Source: Caldifarciminota bacterium
Lineage (GTDB): Bacteria; Hydrothermota; Tepidihabitantia; Tepidihabitantales; Tepidihabitantaceae
Assembly: GCA_903908785.1 (NCBI GenBank)
Contig: CAIVTL010000468.1
Coordinates: 1 to 6,796 of the forward strand
DNA length: 6,796 nt
Direction of reading: 5' to 3'
Made by a program: the position numbers and the translations under genes. The notes under the pieces are model-generated. The model did no database searches. It had not been told where the DNA came from and saw nothing but the letters and a program-made list of their open reading frames with translations. Positions 1 through 5,659 of the stretch are shown in pieces. Position 1 is the stretch's first letter. Every line of letters starts with the position of its first letter.

Positions 1-37
1 AAAATGCCGAATTTGTCCAAATTTAATCTTAAAAAAA
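1..37. other. AT-rich left edge, unrelated to the downstream coding repeat
   Basis: The first 37 bases are strongly AT-rich, with runs of A and T, whereas everything after them is GC-rich. From base 38 the sequence reads at once as a repeat unit of the first gene (C-Q-R-F-D-A-A-G-N), but the codons before it (L-I-L-K-K) do not match the D-V-Y that precedes this position in other units. The frame stays open to base 2, though the translation is not protein-like. A contig edge, assembly junction or recombination breakpoint all fit. I see no convincing promoter here. Confidence 0.5.
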
Positions 38-2299
38 TGTCAGCGATTCGATGCCGCCGGCAACCGGCTGGGAGACAACTTCCGGGTGAGTGATTCCGCG
101 GCCGACGGTGACCAGAGCATGTCCGGAGCGTGGATCGCCCCCAACGGAGTGGCCCTGTTGGCATGGGATGACCGGAGATACGGCATCACCGGCGACATCT
201 TTGCCCAGTTCCTCAATTCCGACGGTACGCCCATGGACACGAATTTGCGGGTCAATGACGACGCGGTCGGCACGGCGAATCAGTACGAGCCGGATGTTTC
301 CGGCGACAGTTCGGGCCGTTTCGTGGTTGCATGGATGGACGGTCGAGGGCTGAATTCGTCCGACTGGAACGTCTTCTGCCAGCGGTTCAACTCGCAGGGC
401 CAGCGGCTTGGAGCTAACATCCAGGTGACGAGCGATGACAGCATTCAGTGGACCCCCGATGTTTCGTGCGGTTTGGGTGGTGAGTTCGTGGTGACGTGGG
501 ACGACGGACGAAGCGGTAACTGGGACGTCTATGGCCAGCGGTATGACGCCGCCGGCAATCCGGTCGGTCAGAACTTCATAGTTAATGATGACGGCGGCAG
601 CACCGACCAGTACGGTTCCGGCGTCGCGGTGAACAGCTATGGCGAGTTCCTGGTTGTCTGGACCGACCGCCGGGGCGGCGAAGACGACGTCTACGCGCGG
701 CGCTACGATGCCGACGGAGTTCCGTTAGGCCCGAGTTTCAAGTTGAACGACGTAGGCACCGGGCGGCAGTTGAGCCCGGCCGTCGAGGCGAGACCGGATG
801 GGGGATACTGGACGGCGTGGGCGGATGCACGTGCCGGTAACTACGACGTCTATTGCCAACGCCTGGACCGGAACGGCAACAAGGTCGGGGCCAGCTCCCG
901 CATCAATGACGACCACGGCAGCGCGCTCCAGCGCTGTTCGTCCATCGGTATGGACGCACGCGGGTATATCTGCGTGGTGTGGGAAGATGAACGAAACGGC
1001 TCGACCGACATCTACCGCTGCGTGACCGACGCGGCGGGAAACGCACTCAGCGCTAACCTGCGGTTGAATGACGACGGGCAGGGTGGAGCCGCCCAGTACT
1101 ACGCGGGCGCGGCCGGGGGCAATGGTAAGTTCCTTTCGGCGTGGACCGACATGCGGGCCGGCACGCAGTCCACGGACATCTATGCGCAGTATATGGATGC
1201 CGCCGGCATGCCGGTCGGCGTCAACTTCCTCGTCAACTCGGACGGTGCGGACGCCCTCCAATGGTACCCCTATGTGACGATGGACTCGGGCAACAACGCG
1301 GCGATTATGTGGATGGATACGCGCGATGGCCCATACCAGATGTACTGCCGCCGGTACGACGCGAACGGTAACCCGTTCGGTCCTGAGTTTGCGGTGCAGG
1401 ATTCAACCGGCGACGGGGTGTATGGAAGCGTGGCAATGAACCGCAGCGGCAGGTTCGTCGCGGCCTGGATGGACTATCGTAGCGGACAAGCGGACGCCTA
1501 TTGCCAGGCGTTCCGGGCCGACGGCTCGCGCATTGGCGGGAACGTCAGGGCGAATCTCGACCCGCCGGGCAAGTATCACGGCTACCCGGCGTGCGCGGTC
1601 GACGAGCAGGGCCGGTATGTCGTTGCCTGGGAGGACACGCGGGACAGCCGCTATGACGTTTACCTCCAGTGGTTCGATTCGACCGGCGCGAGGCTGGGCG
1701 GAAATGAGCGGGTGAACGACAACACGGTCGAGGGCGCTGCGTACTCGCCGAGTTGTGCCTTTGACCCGGGCGGCAGGCTGGCAGTGGAGTTCAATGACGA
1801 GCGGGACTTTCCGGGTAACCCGCAGATTTACTGCCAGCGGTTTCGGTCGGACCAGACCCGAATCAGCCACAACCAGGTGGTGAGCGACCCAAACCTGTTC
1901 CCGAAGAACCATCATTGGACGGTGGGTCAGAGCATCGCCGCCAGCACCGACGTGCTGGCATTTGCCTGGACCGACAATCGCCGGCACCAGGGCTTTGACA
2001 TCTATGCGAAGCTGACCGACTGGAATTTGGTAGGAGTCGCCGAAGGGACGGGGGGCGGGGGACGGGGAACCGGGTTCGCGGGCCGGCCGAGCATCGTTGG
2101 CCGGCATGGTCGACTGAGGCTGGACCCGTCGGCACACGGGGGCACGCTAGCGTTGTACGATGCCTCAGGCAGACAGGTGCGTCGCAGCGCCTCAGCCAAC
2201 CCCGGCGGATTCGAGCTGCGGGGCGTCAGCCCGGGCACATACTTCTTGGTTGCAAGGCAGGGTACGGCAGTTGAGTGTCGGAAGATTGTCGTAGAATGA
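2..2299 (+). CDS. Secreted W-x-D-x-R repeat protein with T9SS-like C-terminal sorting domain, 5' partial
   Basis: The frame is open to the left edge. A GTG at 86 could be called as a start, but the codons before it (38-85) already encode a repeat unit (CQRFDAAGNRLGDNFRVSD), so GTG 86 is internal and the true start is missing. Counting residues from GTG 86 (737 aa), the W-D-D-R type motif recurs twelve times to about nucleotide 1970, at 54-56 residue spacing over the first four. Each unit reads roughly W-x-D-x-R-x-G-x-x-D-(I/V)-Y-x-Q-R-(F/Y)-D-x-x-G-x-x-x-G-x-N-x-x-V-N-D-D. The pattern suggests beta-propeller or beta-solenoid blades, which is inference. A glycine-rich linker (nt 2040-2075) follows. 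The last ~50 residues (LALYDASGRQV, then GVSPGTYFLVAR, then RKIVVE) resemble the T9SS type A sorting domain, implying export to the cell surface or medium. No enzymatic motif is visible; the ligand or role is unknown. Confidence 0.85.
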   Translation, partial: KCRICPNLILKKCQRFDAAGNRLGDNFRVSDSAADGDQSMSGAWIAPNGVALLAWDDRRYGITGDIFAQFLNSDGTPMDTNLRVNDDAVGTANQYEPDVSGDSSGRFVVAWMDGRGLNSSDWNVFCQRFNSQGQRLGANIQVTSDDSIQWTPDVSCGLGGEFVVTWDDGRSGNWDVYGQRYDAAGNPVGQNFIVNDDGGSTDQYGSGVAVNSYGEFLVVWTDRRGGEDDVYARRYDADGVPLGPSFKLNDVGTGRQLSPAVEARPDGGYWTAWADARAGNYDVYCQRLDRNGNKVGASSRINDDHGSALQRCSSIGMDARGYICVVWEDERNGSTDIYRCVTDAAGNALSANLRLNDDGQGGAAQYYAGAAGGNGKFLSAWTDMRAGTQSTDIYAQYMDAAGMPVGVNFLVNSDGADALQWYPYVTMDSGNNAAIMWMDTRDGPYQMYCRRYDANGNPFGPEFAVQDSTGDGVYGSVAMNRSGRFVAAWMDYRSGQADAYCQAFRADGSRIGGNVRANLDPPGKYHGYPACAVDEQGRYVVAWEDTRDSRYDVYLQWFDSTGARLGGNERVNDNTVEGAAYSPSCAFDPGGRLAVEFNDERDFPGNPQIYCQRFRSDQTRISHNQVVSDPNLFPKNHHWTVGQSIAASTDVLAFAWTDNRRHQGFDIYAKLTDWNLVGVAEGTGGGGRGTGFAGRPSIVGRHGRLRLDPSAHGGTLALYDASGRQVRRSASANPGGFELRGVSPGTYFLVARQGTAVECRKIVVE
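2042..2076 (+). repeat. G-rich heptamer array A in the interdomain linker
   Basis: Five 7-base units run in register, three of them of the form CGGGGRR (2049-2055, 2056-2062, 2063-2069), flanked by GAAGGGA and CCGGGTT. The array encodes the glycine-rich linker between the repeat region and the sorting-like domain of the first gene. Its successive runs of four to six G also fit a G-quadruplex motif. The 7-base period and C/T-then-purine pattern match the arrays at 4283, 5594 and 6045. A compositionally biased Gly linker could mimic this by chance, so the call is moderate. Confidence 0.5.
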
Positions 2300-2309
2300 G
2301 AGTGAAATC

Positions 2310-2963
2310 ATGATGTGGAACGTGTTCCTGGCACTGATTCTCGGGGCCCAATCGCCGATGGGCGCCCCGCCGCCCTCCTTCCCGCGCGGCGGAGCGATAC
2401 TGGCGTCAATGGCCTTGCCCGGTACCGGGCAGATGATGCTGGGCAGCGCGAAGCGGGGCGAGGGCCTGCTCTGGCTTGACGGCGGGCTCTGGGCGCTCTG
2501 GACCGGGTTCTCGTGGTACGGCGCGGCCCGCGAGCATGATGCGCACCTGTATGCCGGACGTGAGGCGGGCGCGGACCTGGCGCAGAAAGAGCCGCGCTAC
2601 TACAAAGCGCTGGAGCGTTACGATAACGCCGACCAGTACAACGAGGGCGTGCGGTCGGACGCGCGGGACATGTACCCGGACGACCCGGTGCGACAGCATG
2701 AGTACTATGAGAGTCACGGATACTTCGGGGCGCAGGCATGGAACTGGAGTTCGGATTCGGCCCGGTTCGACTACTGGGAGACAAGAAAGTCGGGCCGCAC
2801 CGCGGCGCTGCGGGCGCAGTTTGCCGCCGGGGCGCTGCTGCTCAACCGGTTGGCGAGCGTGGTCGACTGCGCGTTCTTCGCCGGCCGGGGCGGCTCGTCA
2901 ACGCGAGTCGAGTTCCGTCCCGCGGACACCGAGCCCGGCATCAAGGTCTGCTATCGCTTCTGA
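2310..2963 (+). CDS. Putative exported/membrane protein of unknown function
   Basis: This 217-residue protein begins 10 bases after the preceding stop, so it is probably co-transcribed with it. Two ATG codons are adjacent (2310, 2313); the purine-rich stretch GAGAGTGAA upstream is a weak ribosome site for either. Residues 1-18 are hydrophobic and end in small residues, like a signal peptide or N-terminal anchor. Next come A-L-P-G-T-G-Q (35-41) and a glycine/Trp-rich hydrophobic segment (53-72), a hydrophilic middle rich in Tyr, Asp and Arg (75-160), and a second hydrophobic segment (165-191). The protein ends in Phe after a short strand-like tail. The LPGxGQ motif next to a membrane segment recalls small exported proteins of FCB-type genomes, such as the DUF5683 style, but I cannot assign a family firmly. 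A role alongside the secreted neighbour is inference. Confidence 0.8.
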   Translation: MMWNVFLALILGAQSPMGAPPPSFPRGGAILASMALPGTGQMMLGSAKRGEGLLWLDGGLWALWTGFSWYGAAREHDAHLYAGREAGADLAQKEPRYYKALERYDNADQYNEGVRSDARDMYPDDPVRQHEYYESHGYFGAQAWNWSSDSARFDYWETRKSGRTAALRAQFAAGALLLNRLASVVDCAFFAGRGGSSTRVEFRPADTEPGIKVCYRF

Positions 2964-2966
2964 GCG

Positions 2967-3036
2967 AAGTGGAGAAGTCCCAAGTTGAAATGACCAAGTC
3001 CGGACTTTGTCATTCTCCGCTTTCTACTTTCCACTT
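2967..3036. repeat. Imperfect inverted repeat with central near-palindrome
   Basis: The spacer after the 2310-2963 gene holds a 24-base near-palindrome at 2990-3013. Its left half is ATGACCAAGTCC and the right half is its reverse complement except for one position. It is enclosed by a second pair of arms, AAGTGGA at 2967-2973 and TCCACTT at 3030-3036. A transcript could fold here and might end transcription or stabilise the upstream mRNA, but there is no clean T run after the stem, so I do not call a rho-independent terminator. A dispersed palindromic repeat is the alternative. Confidence 0.5.
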
Positions 3037-3081
3037 GACCGCTTGACCACTCGACCCCTTGAATCCTGGACCCCTTGAATC
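3020..3081 (-). repeat. Octamer array B over the nadB start
   Basis: From 3034 to 3081 six 8-base units follow each other without a break. All begin with C-T and four of the six begin CTTGA; CTTGAATC occurs exactly at 3058-3065 and 3074-3081. Two related 7-base units (CTTTCTA, CTTTCCA) precede them at 3020-3033. On the minus strand the units read with the core TC-R-A-G, the same purine-rich core as the heptamer arrays elsewhere in the window. The array overlaps the first possible TTG start of nadB (3059), and the second TTG (3083) lies just outside it. Confidence 0.75.
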
Positions 3082-4693
3082 TTTGCGTAAGGCCGACTTC
3101 CTCGTAGTCGGCTCGGGCATGGCCGGGCTGTGGTTTTCTCACCGCGTGAGCCGACAGGGCTCAGTCCTGCTCGTTACCAAGAAGACAGACACCGAATCGA
3201 ACACGAACTACGCCCAGGGCGGAATTGCCGCGGCAGTATCTTCAGACGACAGCGCCCAGCTCCACTGTGAGGATACGCTCCGCACCGGCGCCGGCATCGC
3301 GCATCCCGATGTCGTCAAGCTGGTGACCGAAGCCGGGCCCGGGTTGGTGCGCGAGTTGTTCAGTCTCGGCGTGCCGTTCAATACCTATGCCGATGGCTCC
3401 GGGGCCGAGCACTTCGACCTCGGGCAGGAGGGCGGACATCGGCGCAGGCGTATCGTTCACGCGCGTGACTTCACCGGCGCGGAGATTGAGCACGGCCTGC
3501 TCAGGGCGGTAAGGTCGAACCGGAACGTGACGATGCTCGAGGAGCACTTTGCCGTTGACCTGTTCCTGGATGAGAACGGACGGTGCTGCGGCGTCTTCGC
3601 CCTCGACAAGTCAACCGGTACTGTCGAGCTGGTTCGGGCGCGCGTGTGTCTGCTCGCGACCGGCGGGATGGGACAGGCCTGGCTGCACACCACCAACCCG
3701 CGGATAGCGACCGGCGACGGCGTCGCGATGGGCTATCGGTCCGGGGCGAGAATCGCCGACATGGAGTTTGTCCAGTTCCACCCGACTTCGCTCTACGGGC
3801 ACCTGCTCGAAGACCGGGCGTTCCTGATTTCCGAGGCGGTGCGGGGCGAAGGTGCCATCCTGCGGACCCGCGACGGCCACGCGTTCATGCCCGAGTATCA
3901 CCAGGACGCGGACCTCGCGCCGCGCGACGTGGTAGCGCGGGCCATCGCCACCGAACTGAGACTGCGCGGTGGAGAGTACGTGCTGCTGGACGCCACCCAT
4001 CTTGACCCGAACCGGCTGCGCGACCGGTTTCCCAACATCAGCGAGACCTGCCTGCGACTGGGCATCGACATAACGCGTCAGCCCATACCGGTAGTGCCGG
4101 CCGCGCATTACGTCTGCGGTGGCATCGAGACGAACGACCGGGCTGAGACGTCGGTGCCGGGCCTCTTCGCGGCCGGCGAATGCGCCTGCTCCGGCCTGCA
4201 CGGGGCGAACCGGCTGGCCTCGAACTCCCTGCTGGAGGCGCTGGTCATGGCCGACCGGGCGGCGGAAAGGGCAGCGGGCGAAGTTAGAGGTCAAGAGTCG
4301 AGTGGCGAGAGGCGAGAGGCGAGAATGGGGAGTCGAGAGTCGAGAGTCCAAAGTTCGGCGTCCGCGGCAGACGACGCGCGGGTTGCCGGATTGCGCCGAC
4401 GGTTGCAAAGCCGGATGTGGCAGAGCGCCGGCATAGTCAGAACCGACGCCGGGCTGGCTGAGGCCCGAAAGGAGTTGGTTGCGCTTGCGGACGAGGCCGA
4501 GAGTCTGGGGTCGTCGGTCGCCGGCATGGAACTGCGCAATCTGCTGGCCGTGTCGCGCCTCGTCGTCGAGTGTGCGCTGCGGAGGCCGGAGTCGAGAGGC
4601 CTGCACTACAATGAAGACCATCCGAAGCCGGACGACCGTTGCCAGCGGGACACGGTCATCAGCCGGTCAGAGTTCGCACCTTCGCCTGCCTGA
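3059..4693 (+). CDS. nadB: L-aspartate oxidase
   Basis: NadB is a cytoplasmic FAD enzyme that oxidises L-aspartate to iminoaspartate, which NadA condenses with dihydroxyacetone phosphate to make quinolinate for NAD. Numbered from TTG 3059 (544 aa), the FAD-binding GSGMAG is at 18-23, NTNYAQGGIAAA at 48-59 and EGGH at 124-127. HPTSLY follows at 241-246, EAVRGEGA at 259-266, LAPRDVV at 286-292, AAHYVCGG at 348-355 and GANRLASNSLLEAL at 382-395. His241, Arg289, His350 and Arg385 correspond to the substrate-site residues of the E. coli enzyme. The C-terminal helical domain ends with the typical ESRGLHYNEDHP (511-522). The start is uncertain: TTG 3059 lies in a tandem repeat, while TTG 3083 would give M-R-K-A-D-F-L-V-V-G-S-G, closer to the family's usual start; neither has a good ribosome site. 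Residues ~408-438 are a repeat-encoded insert between the FAD and C-terminal domains. No nadA or nadC is in the window. Confidence 0.95.
   Translation: MNPGPLESLRKADFLVVGSGMAGLWFSHRVSRQGSVLLVTKKTDTESNTNYAQGGIAAAVSSDDSAQLHCEDTLRTGAGIAHPDVVKLVTEAGPGLVRELFSLGVPFNTYADGSGAEHFDLGQEGGHRRRRIVHARDFTGAEIEHGLLRAVRSNRNVTMLEEHFAVDLFLDENGRCCGVFALDKSTGTVELVRARVCLLATGGMGQAWLHTTNPRIATGDGVAMGYRSGARIADMEFVQFHPTSLYGHLLEDRAFLISEAVRGEGAILRTRDGHAFMPEYHQDADLAPRDVVARAIATELRLRGGEYVLLDATHLDPNRLRDRFPNISETCLRLGIDITRQPIPVVPAAHYVCGGIETNDRAETSVPGLFAAGECACSGLHGANRLASNSLLEALVMADRAAERAAGEVRGQESSGERREARMGSRESRVQSSASAADDARVAGLRRRLQSRMWQSAGIVRTDAGLAEARKELVALADEAESLGSSVAGMELRNLLAVSRLVVECALRRPESRGLHYNEDHPKPDDRCQRDTVISRSEFAPSPA
4283..4352 (+). 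repeat. Heptamer array C inside nadB
   Basis: Ten consecutive 7-base units run from 4283 to 4352. GTCGAGA occurs exactly at 4332-4338 and 4339-4345, and GGCGAGA occurs three times in a row at 4304-4324; the others differ from these by a few bases. Nine units (4290-4352) make 63 bases, a multiple of three, so the reading frame of nadB is kept. It encodes an Arg/Glu/Ser-rich stretch (residues ~409-433) between the FAD-binding part and the C-terminal helices, where the family normally has a short connection. Confidence 0.8.
4594..4599 (+). promoter_or_regulatory. Candidate ribosome binding site for the recombinase gene
   Basis: GAGAGG lies 11 bases before the ATG at 4611, within the nadB coding region. 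It is the best purine-rich site near any candidate start of the recombinase and favours ATG 4611 over starts further up the open frame. The same bases encode part of the conserved ESRG of NadB, so the match may be fortuitous. Confidence 0.35.
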
Positions 4694-5588
4694 AGCGGCC
4701 GGGCAGTTGCTCGAACGCTTCGGCAGCTATCTGCTGGTCGAGCGGAGCGTCACCCGCGGCTCGGCTGACTGTTACCTATCTGACATGAAGCAGTTCTTCT
4801 CTTTCTTGCCCGAGGCGGCAAAGCGGCCGGCTGCGACGAGCCGGCAGATGCTCCACGACTACGCCCGGCAACTCGGCGGCGCCGGGCTGGCAACCACTAC
4901 CGTCGCCCGCAAGCTCGTATCAATCCGCTTGTTCTACCGGTTCCTGGTTTCGGAGCAGCGGCTTGCGGCCAATCCGGCAGATGACATTGACCTGCCCAAA
5001 CAGCGGCGCAAGCTGCCGGGCGTGCTGACCCAGGATGAGGTGACGAAGTTGATTGAGGCCGCAGGCAAAGCCCCGGACCGATTCTGGGCGTTGCGCAGCC
5101 GGGCGATGCTGGAGGTGATGTACGGCAGCGGGCTGCGGGTGTCGGAGTTGCTGTCGGTGCCCACGGGCGACGTGAAGCTGGCAGAAGGATTCCTCCGCGT
5201 GATGGGGAAACGTAGCAAGGAGCGGGTAGTTCCTCTGGGTCAGATGGCAGTGAACGCGGTGCGCGACTACCTGGGCGCGGCCCGGCCCCACTTCGCGGGG
5301 AAGCAGACCAGCCCGTACCTGTTCCTGAACCATCGTGGGGGCAGGCTGTCGCGGATGGGGTTCCTGAAGATGCTGCGCGCGTGCGTGGCGCTGGCCGGCA
5401 TCAGCCGCCGCATCACGCCTCACACGCTCCGTCATTCGTTCGCCACCCACCTGCTCGAAGGTGGGGCAGACTTACGTGCAGTCCAGGAGATGCTGGGGCA
5501 TGCCAGCATTGCCACGACCCAGATCTACACTCACGTCGACCGGGAGTACCTGAGAGAGACGCACCGGACGTTCCACCCGAGAGGCTGA
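4611..5588 (+). CDS. xerD: XerC/XerD-type tyrosine recombinase
   Basis: This cytoplasmic site-specific recombinase probably resolves chromosome dimers at dif. From ATG 4611 it has 325 residues, about 27 more than E. coli XerD. The N-terminal SAM-like core-binding domain spans ~27-115 (LERFGSYLLVERSVTRGSAD, then TVARKLVSIRLFYRFL). The catalytic domain is complete: Arg176 in GLRVSEL, Lys200 in MGKRSKERVVPLG, His271 and Arg274 in HTLRHSFATHL, His297 in LGHAS and the nucleophile Tyr306 in IYTHV. The spacing of all six matches E. coli XerD at a constant offset of 27-28, and the C-terminus (REYLRETHRTFHPRG) is also Xer-like. ATG 4611 is the only ATG between the upstream overlap and the core-binding domain; it overlaps nadB by 83 bases, suggesting translational coupling. 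The open frame reaches up to 4479, but that part is nadB in another frame. XerC and XerD cannot be told apart safely from sequence alone. No dif-like site was seen in the window. Confidence 0.93.
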   Translation: MKTIRSRTTVASGTRSSAGQSSHLRLPEAAGQLLERFGSYLLVERSVTRGSADCYLSDMKQFFSFLPEAAKRPAATSRQMLHDYARQLGGAGLATTTVARKLVSIRLFYRFLVSEQRLAANPADDIDLPKQRRKLPGVLTQDEVTKLIEAAGKAPDRFWALRSRAMLEVMYGSGLRVSELLSVPTGDVKLAEGFLRVMGKRSKERVVPLGQMAVNAVRDYLGAARPHFAGKQTSPYLFLNHRGGRLSRMGFLKMLRACVALAGISRRITPHTLRHSFATHLLEGGADLRAVQEMLGHASIATTQIYTHVDREYLRETHRTFHPRG

Positions 5589-5593
5589 CCGGA

Positions 5594-5621
5594 GCAGGGA
5601 TCGGGGGTCGGGGACCAGGGG
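5594..5621 (+). repeat. G-rich heptamer array D, downstream of the recombinase gene
   Basis: Four 7-base units run from 5594 to 5621, including TCGGGGG (5601-5607) and TCGGGGA (5608-5614), ending CCAGGGG. The array starts five bases after the recombinase stop and lies 38 bases from the stop of the convergent four-helix-bundle gene. It holds four runs of three or more G with loops of 2-4 bases, a canonical G-quadruplex motif on the plus strand. It is a near copy, in inverted orientation, of the array at 6045-6079. Confidence 0.75.
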
Positions 5622-5659
5622 CAAACGGAAACTGCCGTGCCGTTGCTGCCCGGTTGGCG

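Noticed and set aside
1..37. Possible promoter in the AT-rich left edge
   Set aside because: No well-spaced -35/-10 pair is evident, and the downstream frame begins inside a repeat unit rather than at a gene start.
1403..2137. Minus-strand open frame of 244 codons opposite the repeat protein
   Set aside because: It mirrors the periodic coding strand and shows no independent motif or ribosome site; the plus-strand frame has clear repeat conservation.
2343..2368. GC-rich hairpin (GGGG arm with CCCC arm) early in the exported-protein gene
   Set aside because: The stem is interrupted by bulges and lies in the coding sequence of the signal-like region; in DNA of this GC content such stems occur often, so I do not call a regulatory element.
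4591..4597. Extra GTCGAGA heptamer near the end of nadB
   Set aside because: It is a single unit without tandem neighbours and encodes part of the conserved ESRG of NadB, so it is best explained by protein conservation.
3611..4621. Long minus-strand open frame of 336 codons opposite nadB
   Set aside because: It is antisense to a clearly conserved enzyme, its translation is rich in Arg, Pro and Gly with no recognisable motif, and long antisense frames are expected in GC-rich coding DNA.
5622..5659. Short inverted repeat (ACGG with CCGT) as a terminator between convergent genes
   Set aside because: The stem is only about four or five bases with no T run on either strand.
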